Source: Basidiobolus meristosporus CBS 931.73 (lineage: Eukaryota; Basidiobolomycota; Basidiobolomycetes; Basidiobolales; Basidiobolaceae). Taken from it: 43,707 bases of DNA. The notes below the pieces were generated by a model. It was not told the DNA's origin and did no database searches. It was given only the letters and a program-made list of their open reading frames with translations. Each line of letters begins with the position of its first letter. Position 1 is the stretch's first letter. The stretch spans positions 1 to 43,707 of the forward strand of contig MCFE01000705.1 of the NCBI GenBank assembly GCA_002104905.1, given 5' to 3'. The position numbers were made by a program, and so were the translations under genes. Below, in pieces: positions 1 to 9,766 of the stretch.

Positions 1-250
1 GATGTATTCATGGCAGAAGTGGCAACAACCAAGCATATGTTTGCAAGATGTATACACTACCAGCAGTACAAGGTATATGGCAACTTTGCAAGTATCACAC
101 TAAAAAGCCGTAAAGTTGAGGTGATAGAAGTATGTCAATTGTGGCAGGTGTGCATGTTTGTGGAGGTTAGTAAGCAGGAGGCCATATTTTTTTTGATTTG
201 AACTATATGTGAAATACCCAAGGTAGTAATGGGTAAGCAAATAAAGAAAG
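1..250 (+). pseudogene. Transposon coding remnant (dispersed repeat family)
   Basis: The plus-strand reading from about position 10 to 201 is homologous, at both DNA and protein level, to the reverse complement of about 30225-30482. Shared peptide blocks include HMFARC and SITLKS. The second copy lies just downstream of the broken Tnp2-type transposase at 30.7-33.9 kb on the minus strand, so this may be the 3' part of a related transposon coming in from the left edge. That link is inference; the repeat relationship itself is seen directly. A third, more decayed copy is at about 27420-27660. Confidence 0.5.
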
Positions 251-2100
251 TTGATTCTACAGTGGAATATATGAATTGCACAAGGGGAGGTAGAAAAAGG
301 AAATACCATTTGGTAAATTGGTACTGTAGCATTATACAGAACCAGCGGCAGGCTGTCACACTGCCAAGAAAAAGTCATAAGAGTCTTGCTGTGAGGCTGT
401 CAAAATACCGTCAAGTTTCTTGCTATATAAGGCAATTGGAAGTCCTGGCCAACTGGATCCACTCAAAATAGTAATAGAGCGCTGAAACACCACAATAATA
501 CCATGCAAATATTGTCACAGCACCAATCAAAAATTGTCAATTTTTATCCCTTTATTTGGCTGTAAAATTTACAAAACACCATCATGATCTTGTTATAAGA
601 TTGTCAGGAGGGTCACTAATTCCAAGCTGCTGTGATTATGATGATCTCTAAACAGCATCTTGATGGATGATCTGGAATGGATCCACCTGCGGGACCAAAT
701 TATTTTTCATAGGGTAATTTTATAGTTCTTTTCCAGGGCTAAGCAAATTTTATCTAACTTGCACTCAAAGTGGCCTATGGTAACTACATATTAGCTTAGG
801 AGGGAGCAGAGCACTCTTTGGATAGTCCTTCATATTATGTCCCAATGCAGCCCTCTGAACATGTACAATCCCTATTGCCTGTTGGAGATTGCCTAGAGCA
901 AACTGAGCAGTTCATTTAATGTGCTTACAATTGTACATGGCTTGCGGTAAGAAAGACTGATAAAACTTGCGGTCACTTTTCATTAGCAGTAACTCTACCA
1001 CATGATTTGCCTCTAACATTGCTAGAACTATATGCTTGTTTCAATACCAAGGTATTAAGCTTTAGTATTCAATCAAGACCAGACTTGAAATGATTCACTT
1101 TGGCTGCTACACTATCAAAATTAGCCAGCAACCTAGTATAGCTTTGGCTTATTAACAAATGATGTTCAAAGTTGCAGTAAGAAAGGAAAAGACTAATCTT
1201 TGAGAGTTCTGATAAATATATATTTTTGAGAATGTGTAACATTAGCCTCTTTGTCTCCTGCACCATTCCCTCCTTGACAACATTATCTTGATTATAGGTA
1301 TATTCATGTTAAATTGCTTCAAGCATGGAATATAAGCATTTGATGAGGACTTTATGATTCAGTGATTTGTATCTTGCAAATGATGTAATATATAGAACTT
1401 GTAGATGATCCCAATGATGTCCATAGAATGGAAGTGCTAAGTTCCACAGCAAGTTGCAATGATGATGCACTCAAGTTAGTTCCTTACAGAAGTTGTCTAT
1501 ACCATTATGGAGGATAGTGGTTTTGCATCCAAGGGTAGTTACTATGGATAGACAGAAGACTTATCTAGATGGTGATATGAATGGAATCCGTTTATTAAGA
1601 AAGAAATGAAATGATATGGTTTTCCTCTTGATACTATTTATGCAATTGAAACATTGAAATTAGTACTCCTATGATGTTATGGATATTACTATTGATAGTG
1701 TTATTTAATCAAGTTAGCCCACTCAAGACACCAGTCAACCCCAACATAATACAGGTCAGTCAAAAACTGAGTTATGATGATGTAAACTACAGTCTCTATA
1801 ATGGCTTCCTTCTTTATAGCCAGTACAACTTGGCAGATACTCTCCACTACTCATACTCAGCTAGCTCAAAGGGCTTGGAGACACATACTCTTCAAAGAGG
1901 ATGTAACTTATTGCTTGCTAATCCAGTAGAGCTTATTGTCTACTGTTCAGGCAGTAGTAGCTATCATTGATTGACCATATTGTAAGAGTGTCAAAGTGTA
2001 TAGCAAAAGATGCTGGTATAACTCAATAATATGGAATTTATAGTCTTGGAATGCAAAATGGCTCAAGACCCATAGCCCAAGCAATTATTATTGAGGAGAT
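251..2100. other. AT-rich repeat-like DNA, no gene seen
   Basis: This stretch is CpG-poor and AT-rich like the transposon region at the right of the window. No intact gene can be supported. A 99-codon ORF at 1671-1970 on the plus strand has a faint resemblance to the end of a copia reverse transcriptase and start of RNase H, but it is too weak to call. Confidence 0.5.
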
Positions 2101-2466
2101 CTTGGAATGGATAGCGACCATAATGTCAACTGCAGTAAGGCCTTCGAAGAGACTGCGATCTGAACGCAGCGCCTTGGCCACCTCACCCATCTGTAAATTT
2201 TTGCAATTGTTACATAGTTAAATACGGTCCAACGTAATAGAAGGAAAGGCGGCGCGAAGTCCTAAATAGGAAAACATAATTAGCCCACACAACATACCAA
2301 CATTTCGTAGTCATGTGTGTACCTACCTCTATTTCTATTAGTCGGCAGTTGGTTTGGATATAGATCCTGAGCCAGAAGGAAGAATATCATCCCATCACTG
2401 ACGGACTCAACTATTTCCTCTATCCATTATATTCTAAATAGATATTAGGAGAAAAACAAAGCCACA

Positions 2467-2634
2467 ATGGGCTTAGTTGGTATTCAGAACAACACATTAA
2501 TGCCAGCCAATCTTCCACGCAGAGCACTACTTGCCATCACCAAGGCGTCGGACCTCAACCCTGCCGATTATGGCCTATTCTTTGCTTCTGCCGGCATTTT
2601 AATTCAGTATTTTCTCTGGCGAGGGTTAAAATAA
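2467..2634 (+). CDS. Small single-pass membrane protein candidate (55 aa)
   Basis: This short ORF starts at an ATG in good context (CACAATGGG) and encodes 55 residues. The N-terminal half is polar and slightly basic (LPRRALLAITK). It is followed by an acidic turn and one hydrophobic segment of about 17 residues (roughly residues 35-51, GLFFASAGILIQYFLW), and it ends with Arg-Gly-Leu-Lys. Size and layout resemble small subunits of mitochondrial inner or outer membrane complexes, but I do not recognise the family. Local composition is like the gene island and unlike the repeats to its left. It could also be the last exon of a longer spliced gene. Confidence 0.5.
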   Translation: MGLVGIQNNTLMPANLPRRALLAITKASDLNPADYGLFFASAGILIQYFLWRGLK

Positions 2635-2811
2635 TGTAGTGTCCCTCCTAACAGATTGCATATGATAAAATACTTGCAACCCAGGTGGGGGGGGGGGGTC
2701 GAACCCACAAGACATTTATATTATAAATAGAGAAGTGATATCGATTAAGCAATTTTATTTATGGGTGATATAGATTATAAATACGTTATCATTCTACCAT
2801 AACTCCGTGTG

Positions 2812-3942
2812 TTACTGACAATTGTCATTACCATTCCCGGTGCCATTACCACCATTGTTTCCCGAATCATTAGCACTAGCACCGTTTCCACTGCCATCTC
2901 CATTACCCCCGTTGCCGTTACCACCGTTTCCGTTTCCAGAGTCATAAGCACCTGTTCCATTTTCACCAGTTTCATTGCCATCATCATTGCCTCCGTTTTT
3001 GTTACCAGCGTTGCTGTTTCCGGAGTCGTAAGCGCCAGCACCGTTGCTACCGTTTCCATTACCGCTATTACTATCTCTATTGCCAATGCTACCTTCCCCG
3101 CTACCACCATTACCATTACCATCTCCATTACCTCCGTTGCCGTTACCGCCGTTTTCGTTTCCACCATTTCCAGAGCCATAGGCACTGGCTTCGTTGCCAT
3201 CGTTTAAATAAATACCAGCTCCGTTCCCTCCATTCCCGTTGCCACCGTTGCTACTGCCGCTATTTCCATCTCCGTTGTCCCCATTTCCAGAGTCATAGGC
3301 GCCGGCTCCGTTACCTCCATTTCCATTACCACCGATTCCGTTTCCACCGTTTCCATTGCCGTCTTCATGGCCTCCACTTCCATCACCACTGTTGCCGTTT
3401 CCAGAGTCGTAAGCGCCAGCACCGTTTCCATTACCGCTATTATCATCTCGATTACCTTCATTGCCGTTACCGTTCCCGCCGTTTCCATTACTACCTCCAC
3501 TGCCAGAGTCATAAGCACCGGCTCCGCTACATCCATTTCCATTACTATCTCCATTACCGCCGTTTCTGTTGCCGCCATTTCCGTTTCCTCCATTACCACC
3601 ATTGCCGTTTCCAGAGTCATAAACACCAGCACCGTTACCGCCGTTGCCATTACCGCCGTTTTCATTACCATCATTGCCAGAGTCGTAAGCAGCAGCACCG
3701 TTACCACCATTTCCACCGCCTTGGTTTCCGTTGCCGCCATTTCCAGAGCCATAGGCACCAGCTCCGTTTCCTCCATTACCATTACCACCATTGCCGTTAG
3801 AATCGCCATTTCCACCATCAAATACATCCGTCACATCATAGGCCCCACCGCTTCTAGCTTGCAATCTCCGATCGAAAGCTGCAGCGTTGATTGCTGCCAA
3901 ACCAGAGAGGAAGCACAAGATTCTAGGAGCGGAGAATTTCAT
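2812..3942 (-). CDS. Secreted Gly/Asn-rich tandem-repeat protein, copy 1
   Basis: A 376-residue protein starting with a clear signal peptide (MKFSAPRILCFLSGLAAINA, cleavage probably after AINA or AINAA), followed by a short basic stretch (RRLQAR) and an acidic linker (DVTDVFDGG). The rest is low-complexity Gly/Asn/Asp/Ser sequence built from NGNGG and GNGG units, punctuated about ten times by GAYDSGN-like blocks carrying the only regular tyrosines. It ends in a lone cysteine, NDNCQ; the only other Cys is in the signal peptide. It is a tandem paralogue of the gene at 4836-6089, nearly identical over the first 50 residues. A TATA-like box (TATAAATA on the minus strand) is at 4003-4010. I infer an extracellular, disordered matrix, adhesive or gel-forming protein; no catalytic domain is visible. 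ORFs on the other strand are shadows of the repeats. Confidence 0.85.
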   Translation of the reverse strand: MKFSAPRILCFLSGLAAINAAAFDRRLQARSGGAYDVTDVFDGGNGDSNGNGGNGNGGNGAGAYGSGNGGNGNQGGGNGGNGAAAYDSGNDGNENGGNGNGGNGAGVYDSGNGNGGNGGNGNGGNRNGGNGDSNGNGCSGAGAYDSGSGGSNGNGGNGNGNEGNRDDNSGNGNGAGAYDSGNGNSGDGSGGHEDGNGNGGNGIGGNGNGGNGAGAYDSGNGDNGDGNSGSSNGGNGNGGNGAGIYLNDGNEASAYGSGNGGNENGGNGNGGNGDGNGNGGSGEGSIGNRDSNSGNGNGSNGAGAYDSGNSNAGNKNGGNDDGNETGENGTGAYDSGNGNGGNGNGGNGDGSGNGASANDSGNNGGNGTGNGNDNCQ

Positions 3943-4835
3943 TCTATTTTAAAAAGAGATATAGCACTTAGTGGATGCCTTGATATATCTCACTAGAGCT
4001 TCTATTTATACAAATTTACAGCATTAGCCTTTTGGACATAAAGAATATGCACACTGACGCCCCTTTCTTTTTCTAGTTATGTCTCAGCAAGCCAAGGTAC
4101 ATTTCAATGAGTTAACTATCGTAATGAGTCCACCCCCTGCCTGGTGAATTGAGTAAACGAAACCTTCTTCCCCACATTCACCTTAACTTCCTCTACCCCG
4201 TGGCTGGTGAGTTGCATCATATCAAGTAAGCGATGTTTCACTGGCTATTCTGGAGAATCGGGAGTTAGGATCTCGATAACATTTCGGTATTTGCACCAAT
4301 CGAATAGAATATGTTGATATACTGCAACTATGGACAACTGATTAGGAAGGATTTATTTATATAGTGATGTTATTGTAAAAGTGGGAATTACTCTCACCAA
4401 AACGACAAGCAACTCTTTGCTAAACTCTGATATGTAGAGTAACCACCATATAGCGCAAGAATATTTTAAGAAAGGTGAGTAAATACACAACTCATTGCAG
4501 TATTTAGCTCTAGTTTGAGTGCATAGTCCAACCATTTTACAGACAACCTCATTATTCTGGAACATTACTCTCTACTTGGGTAGGGATTAGAGAATGGAAA
4601 TAATCCCAAAAATCGATGAATCTTCGACTGAACTTGGAAAATGACTATTGGAGCCATAGATCAACAAACAGCTTTTAGGTAGGAATTTACTGCTTTCTTG
4701 TATCCTGAGTGGTTAGTGAGGGTTTTTCCACACTTTTTGCCACTGTATTACTTCGGGTCGTGAGTACCAGCTATATTCGATTTTATTTATGGAATTTATA
4801 TATAAAAACTAATTTTAGATTATATGGTTTTACAA
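3943..4835 (-). promoter_or_regulatory. Promoter region of repeat-protein copy 1, plus intergenic DNA
   Basis: The first roughly 250-350 bp upstream of the ATG (3943 to about 4200) is homologous to the region upstream of copy 2 (6090 to about 6360). Shared parts are the stretch next to the ATG, the TATA-like box and a tract around CACCCCCTGCC. The rest (about 4250-4835) holds the 3' flank of copy 2 and no gene I can support. Confidence 0.6.
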
Positions 4836-6089
4836 TTACTGGCAATCGCCGTTACCGGTACCTGCACCACCATTACCATTCCCATTACCTCCGTTTCCAG
4901 AATCATAAGTACCAGCTCCATTTCCTCCATTGTCATTGCCACCACCATTGCCTCCGTTACCATTGCCATTTACATTTCCGCCACCGCTTCCAGTATCATA
5001 AGCACCAGCTCCATTGCCGCCATTGCCGTTACTATCTCCATTTTCTCCATTGCTATTGCCTTCACTACCGTTACCGTTACCATGGTTTCCAGAATCGTAG
5101 GCGCCAGCTCCCTTTCCTCCATTGTCATTGCCGTTGCCATTACCTTCGCTTCCGGAGCCATAGCCACCAGCTCCGCTGCCGCCATTACCGTTACCATCTC
5201 CATTGCCTCCGTTACCAGCTCCATTTCCTCCATTACCATTGCCGCCTCCGTTTCCAGTATCATAGACACCAGCTCTATTGCCGCCATTGCCCTTATTATC
5301 TCCATTTCCACCATTGCCATTGCCTCCGTTACCGTTACCATCATCGCCGTTTCCAGAATCGTAGGCACCAGCCCCATTTTCTCCATTGCCATTGCCACCA
5401 CCGTTGCCTCCGTTACCGTTATTATTGTCACTGTTTCCAGAGTCATAAACACCAGCTCCATTGCTTCCATTGCCACCGTTTCCAGAGTCATGGGCGCCAG
5501 CTCCGTTTCCTCCATTGTCATTGCCGTTGCCATTACCTTCGCTTCCGGAGCCATAGCCACCAGCTCCGCTGCCGCCATTACCGTTACCATCTCCATTGCC
5601 TCCGTTACCGTTACCATTACTATTACCGCCGTTTCCAAAATCGTAGGCGCCAGCTCCCTTTCCTCCATTACCATTGCCACCACCGTTGTCTCTATTACTG
5701 TTTCCAGAATCGTAGGTGCCAGCTCCATTTCCTCCGTTGCCATTACTACCATTACCATCTCCATTACCTCTATTACCGTTGCCATTACCACCATTTCCAG
5801 AGTCATAGGCGCCAGCTCCGTTCCCTTCATTACCTCCGTTGCCGTTACCGCTGTTTCCGTTGTCACCATTTCCAGAGCCATAGGTACCAGCTCCGTTTCC
5901 TCCTTTACCATTACTACCATTGCCGTTAGAATCGCCATTTCCGCCATTTCCACCATTTCCACCATCAAATACATCCGTCACATCATAGGCCCCACCGCTT
6001 CTAGCTTGCAATCTCCGATCGAAAGCTGCAGCGTTGATTGCTGCCAAACCAGAGAGGAAGCACAAGATTCTAGGAGCGGAGAATTTCAT
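4836..6089 (-). CDS. Secreted Gly/Asn-rich tandem-repeat protein, copy 2
   Basis: A 417-residue paralogue of the gene at 2812-3942, same strand, about 0.9 kb upstream of it. The signal peptide and first 50 residues are the same. The repeat region is longer, with about 13 Tyr-containing blocks (GAYDSGN, GTYDSGN, GGYGSGSEG and one GAHDS), and it ends GNGDCQ, keeping the terminal Cys-Gln. Within the gene, about 110 bp is duplicated (about 5106-5217 and 5499-5610, 393 bp apart, a multiple of three), which shows repeat expansion by in-frame slippage or unequal exchange. The TATA-like box is at about 6151-6157. The function is unknown; an extracellular matrix or adhesive role is inferred from the signal peptide and composition. 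Confidence 0.85.
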   Translation of the reverse strand: MKFSAPRILCFLSGLAAINAAAFDRRLQARSGGAYDVTDVFDGGNGGNGGNGDSNGNGSNGKGGNGAGTYGSGNGDNGNSGNGNGGNEGNGAGAYDSGNGGNGNGNRGNGDGNGSNGNGGNGAGTYDSGNSNRDNGGGNGNGGKGAGAYDFGNGGNSNGNGNGGNGDGNGNGGSGAGGYGSGSEGNGNGNDNGGNGAGAHDSGNGGNGSNGAGVYDSGNSDNNNGNGGNGGGNGNGENGAGAYDSGNGDDGNGNGGNGNGGNGDNKGNGGNRAGVYDTGNGGGNGNGGNGAGNGGNGDGNGNGGSGAGGYGSGSEGNGNGNDNGGKGAGAYDSGNHGNGNGSEGNSNGENGDSNGNGGNGAGAYDTGSGGGNVNGNGNGGNGGGNDNGGNGAGTYDSGNGGNGNGNGGAGTGNGDCQ

Positions 6090-6945
6090 TCTATTTTAAA
6101 AAGAGATATAGCACTTAGTGGATGCCTTGATATATCTCAAAAGAGCCTCTATTTATACCAACCTACAGCTTTCCCTTTATGGGCCAGCGAAACATGGGGT
6201 ATCCCGTATGTAAACAAGTGCCCCTTTCCTTTTCCTGCTCTGTCTCATTAAGCCAAGATACAGTTCAGTGTGTTAACTATCAGAATCAACCCAAATTTAG
6301 CCAAAAATGGCGATTGGTAGTTCACCCCCTGCCTTGTGAATTGAGTAAACAACGCCTTATTTGCCATTATATGGTTTACCCCGCACTCGATAAGTGGCAC
6401 ATCATATCAAGAAAGCAGGGCAAAATATTTTACGTGTATATTGCTGGCCGTCCAGGATCTGAACTGAATCGGAACTGGATTTTATTTGCATGTATAGATG
6501 ATTTTATAATGTAGTCCAAAAATTGTACGGGCCAGCGCTTCTGCACAAGCTCTTGACCACTTAAACCACTGACGGAATCAGCAACATCCTAACCATTACC
6601 TCCATTCCGTATCCAGAACCGGTTCATTTCCATTATTAATGCATGCTAGCTCCGATGATTCCAGAACCACCTCTACGGGTATCATCACTAGTCAGGTACG
6701 TAAAGGCAAAGTATCCTGATGCAATGAGCTGAGTCAAACACTTTCAACCACAACTCAATGCCTGTTCATTTATGTATGTCAAGTCTTATTGTGTGGCGTT
6801 GAGAAAGAGAATTCAATTCGGAAATGTTCTAGATAAACAACACCTTTGCCATCGTGGCAAATGATTATGTTATTGAATAGATGTGCTGTTCATAACAATT
6901 ATAATGTATTTCCATCAATCCCTCAGTTCTTTATTATTCCAGCAA
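6090..6945. other. Promoter of repeat-protein copy 2 and gene-free DNA
   Basis: 6090 to about 6400 is the duplicated promoter region of the Gly/Asn-rich gene. Around 6590-6670 there is a short tract resembling the Gly/Asn-rich coding repeats, which may be a relic, but it carries stops. No other gene is supported. Confidence 0.4.
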
Positions 6946-7479
6946 CTAGTAATTTGGCTCAGCTGGAGGGGCACTATCATCCGTATGAGAGTTTGTGACT
7001 GGGGGAACATCATCAGAATAAGGTTTTGGTTCAGGGGCTGGAGTTGTTGGAGGTTCTGGATTTACAACATAGATCTCAGATTTACCTGATCTGCCTGGCC
7101 TACCAGGTCTTCCTCGCTTTCCTTGTCTCCCCCGCTTCCCCTGTCTTCCACGTCTCCCACGTGGACCTCGTTTTCCAGCAGTTCCGTGCCCGTGCCCGCG
7201 TCCGTGTTTCTTTCCTTTGCTACTGTTTCCCAGATTTAGAGGACTGCCTTGAATTACGGGTACACTTCCGGCAATGCTATGAGAACTGAAGAGAGCGGGG
7301 CCACCACCGTACCGCTTTTCCAGGCGAATGACTTCAGGACCCGGCACCGCGGCTCCACCATCAGTAGTCCCCTGACTGGCAACAGCTGTGCTACCATCTT
7401 CAACTTCCTGACTAGCAACAGGATTGTGAGTAAGAGCAATCGCAACGCTGATCAACAGTAGGGATTTTATGATGGACAT
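6946..7479 (-). CDS. Secreted basic collagen-like protein (177 aa)
   Basis: The chosen start (ATG at 7477-7479) gives a protein beginning directly with a signal peptide (MSIIKSLLLISVAIALTHNP, cleavage probably near VASQ). A longer in-frame ORF reaches 7635 but would bury the signal and cross a TATA-like box at about 7518-7527. Mature order: a polar Ser/Thr/Gly segment; a Kex2-like LEKR (residues 53-56) followed by YGGG; a Gly/His/Lys-rich stretch; 11 uninterrupted Gly-X-Y triplets (residues 102-134) with Arg or Lys in every triplet and Pro in three; and an acidic, Pro/Thr-rich tail with PEPPTTPAPEP. Collagen-like triplets can form a triple helix, though 11 strongly cationic triplets without hydroxyproline would be marginal alone. 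The tail is acidic while the triplets are basic. I infer a secreted wall or surface protein; the family is not recognised. Confidence 0.75.
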   Translation of the reverse strand: MSIIKSLLLISVAIALTHNPVASQEVEDGSTAVASQGTTDGGAAVPGPEVIRLEKRYGGGPALFSSHSIAGSVPVIQGSPLNLGNSSKGKKHGRGHGHGTAGKRGPRGRRGRQGKRGRQGKRGRPGRPGRSGKSEIYVVNPEPPTTPAPEPKPYSDDVPPVTNSHTDDSAPPAEPNY

Positions 7480-8394
7480 GGAGGGCAGACTGGTGAGGAA
7501 ATGGATGTTCCAATCACTTTTTATGTACTGATTGTGAGTCGCTGCAGGAATGTTGCAATTAGTTTGATTGATACTTTCTATGCAGCCTAGAACTGAGCCT
7601 CTGTAACCCAGTGGTTGTTTTGGCATTTCAAACACTGTGTATCATCTCCATCCCTGTACAGTTGGTGTAGCCCTGGAATCACCGAATAATGATCCCTATG
7701 CTGTGATTTCATACTTGGCCAATCCTCCGGTTCGTTGCGGAAACAATGCAACGATGTTTGGTCAAGTCCTTTTACTATTCATCGTGTTTCATGTGATTAC
7801 CTTATTTTTACTGAATACCTTGAGAGGTAAAAGCGACTTTCTGTTACTGCAAAGACATCATAATCTCATCGTTTTCAAGGCTTCATCAAAGTGAAAGCAT
7901 TTTTCAATATTGGTCAAAGCCCGGTTCAAATCTGTATAGAGTTGTTAGTGTCTACTTGGAATGTATGCTGTCTACTAAAATTCAATTATCCCCATTAACA
8001 AAGTCGATCTACCAGGAGTATTGTAGTATAGAATGCATATAGTGAATAGTGTAAGTAATAACGAGTGAACTAACCAGACAATAGTAAGCCAGAACACATT
8101 GCACCAAACATCTACTCAAACAATGATCGTTTTTGGGTGCATATATCCACATTCCCGAGGAATACTGTCCACAGATACCGATTACTGGTTGATGGTTACG
8201 TGTGGCTGTTCGTATCATGGTGGCTAAACTGTCATAATCATGTATAATCTTAATCGTTCATTTGTTCCGACAAGGGAGCAAGTACCCAGTTGTATCAATA
8301 ATAGATTACCGCTTTAAACATGATTGATGAGAGTTGGTGATGAATTTATTCGAAAAGATTTATTTAACGAATTTTACAGTGACGTGATGGTAGA
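7480..8394. other. Gene-free DNA
   Basis: It contains the promoter of the collagen-like gene (7480 to about 7640) and the 3' flank of the first urate oxidase. An 85-codon ORF on the plus strand at 7637-7894 has a hydrophobic stretch but no recognisable features, and I do not call it. Confidence 0.4.
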
Positions 8395-9285
8395 TTAAAA
8401 TTTGTTACCACAACGACCAATGGTGGCAGTGATGTATCCAGAGAAGTCAGTCACTGGCGAGAAAATCGTCATCTCCTGGCCAGCATTGGGTAGATTGAAG
8501 GGGGCAAGGTTGGTAGTAAAGTGGTGACTGTTGGGGAGTGCGTAGTACACATCCTGGACTTCAGGGAACCGCCTCAAGATTAACTCGGCCATACGGTACA
8601 TGGTGGCCTGAACGGAGGCAGAGTCATCGTGAGCGAACACATCCAGGGTGGTCTTGCGCACTCCTTCAAAGATGCGGTCAAATGGAACGTTCTCGACACC
8701 GATTGAGGTGTCGATGTTGTAGTGGGCCTTGACAGTGGTGGAGAAGATTCGGTCATCGGCATCCTGAAGGGTGGTGTTCTCGCAGAGATGGAAGTTGGTG
8801 AAGGAGGAGCCGGTGGTCTTCAACACAAGCAGCCCTTCCAATCCCGATTTGATGCTCACTCTGTCAGCAGCAACAGTAACCCAGGTCTCTCTGGTCTCAC
8901 TGCCATCACGGTAGAAGGAGTGAGGATGCGGCTCACCATTGACATTGATTCTAGCCCAACGTTGTTGGACAATGTGGACACTGGCATGGGTGACGTGGGA
9001 GTACTTGTCAACAAAGTGCTTGCCAAGCTCGTAAGCATAGCGCTCGATGGTCTGGACGTGGTCGGACTTCTTGGCAATAACGTAGCAAGTGTTCTTGACG
9101 GTGTCAGTGGGGACAACCATGCTGTTGTCAGCCTTGGTGTAGGCCTCTTTGAAGTCACCCTCAAGGAGCACTTGGCAGGTGAGCTCGACAATGTCGTTAT
9201 ATTGGGCGGTGTGACGGATAGCCTTGGTGACTCTGACCTTGGCCTTGCCATAGGCTTGACGCTTCAGCTCAGCTGCTCCGGACAT
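8395..9285 (-). CDS. Urate oxidase (uricase), copy 1, without PTS1
   Basis: Urate oxidase converts urate with O2 to 5-hydroxyisourate, the first step of urate breakdown. The 296-residue length fits the family (about 300). By comparison with the well-studied Aspergillus flavus enzyme, the active-site residues are all present: Lys14, Thr60-Asp61 (VPTDTVKNT), Phe162, Arg179 (DDRIFST), Val225-Gln226 (ASVQATMY), Asn252 and His254 (LPNSHH). Both tunnelling-fold repeats are complete. The reading frame has no intron. The C-terminus is RCGNKF, not the SKL-type peroxisomal signal usual for fungal uricases, so the location may be cytosolic. It is transcribed away from a second uricase at 9767; the two proteins are clearly diverged, so the duplication is not recent. 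A TATA-like box (TATATAAAG, minus strand) is at about 9330-9338. Confidence 0.95.
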   Translation of the reverse strand: MSGAAELKRQAYGKAKVRVTKAIRHTAQYNDIVELTCQVLLEGDFKEAYTKADNSMVVPTDTVKNTCYVIAKKSDHVQTIERYAYELGKHFVDKYSHVTHASVHIVQQRWARINVNGEPHPHSFYRDGSETRETWVTVAADRVSIKSGLEGLLVLKTTGSSFTNFHLCENTTLQDADDRIFSTTVKAHYNIDTSIGVENVPFDRIFEGVRKTTLDVFAHDDSASVQATMYRMAELILRRFPEVQDVYYALPNSHHFTTNLAPFNLPNAGQEMTIFSPVTDFSGYITATIGRCGNKF

Positions 9286-9766
9286 TTTGTAAGATAGTAG
9301 ATAATTACTACTATCTACGACCTAGTACCACTTTATATACGAGCAGCGGTATTTGCTTCCATCTCCACACATATAGCTTCGGACTGGCGCTAAGACCATA
9401 TTCTAGTCACCTTTAGTCCAGCTCCCAAAATCTGAGTCTAGACTTAGATCAGTAGCTAGTTATGCCAGCTGAATAGATCAGATTTGACTTATTGGACTGG
9501 CGACACGGCAGTTTATGTCACACAGCTCATCTGTGATAGGAGCGAAATTAAAGGATGTGGAGTAGATCTCAATCGTTGAGAATATCTATGTTGGGTGGCA
9601 ACTTGATTTACCCTTCGACGATAGGAGGACAAGTGCGAACAAAGGCCGAGACTACCAGAGAACCGACCCAGCATTATGCTAATGCAAGCCAACTATGTAC
9701 TATATAATCGGGAGAAACCCTCATCACTATTTCACACAGAGCATTAGCCAAACACCCATCCACAAA
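9286..9766. promoter_or_regulatory. Shared bidirectional promoter of the urate oxidase pair
   Basis: These 481 bp between divergent start codons hold a TATA-like box for each gene (about 9330-9338 for the minus gene, 9701-9706 for the plus gene). At least four sites match the HGATAR consensus of fungal GATA factors: 9292-9297, 9311-9316 (reverse), 9534-9539 and 9619-9624. GATA factors such as AreA control use of purines as nitrogen sources in filamentous fungi, so nitrogen control of both genes is a reasonable inference but unproven. Confidence 0.55.

Noticed and set aside
1671-1970. 99-codon ORF with faint similarity to the copia RT/RNase H junction
   Set aside because: Only scattered residues agree and no diagnostic motif (YVDD, TEAEY) is present, so it is not called.
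2680-2715. B-box-like GGTTCGACC next to a run of G, possible tRNA or SINE
   Set aside because: No A box, D arm or anticodon arm could be folded around it. A similar tRNA T-arm-like tract near 26010-26035 fails in the same way.
4709-6251. Long plus-strand ORFs of 406 and 475 codons (His/Tyr-rich and Ser/Thr/Ile-rich)
   Set aside because: They are antisense shadows of the Gly/Asn-rich repeat gene. The low-complexity codons leave all frames open, and neither has the signal peptide and promoter seen on the minus strand.
7637-7894. 85-codon plus-strand ORF with a hydrophobic stretch
   Set aside because: No supporting signal peptide, homology or promoter. It lies in the upstream region of the collagen-like gene.
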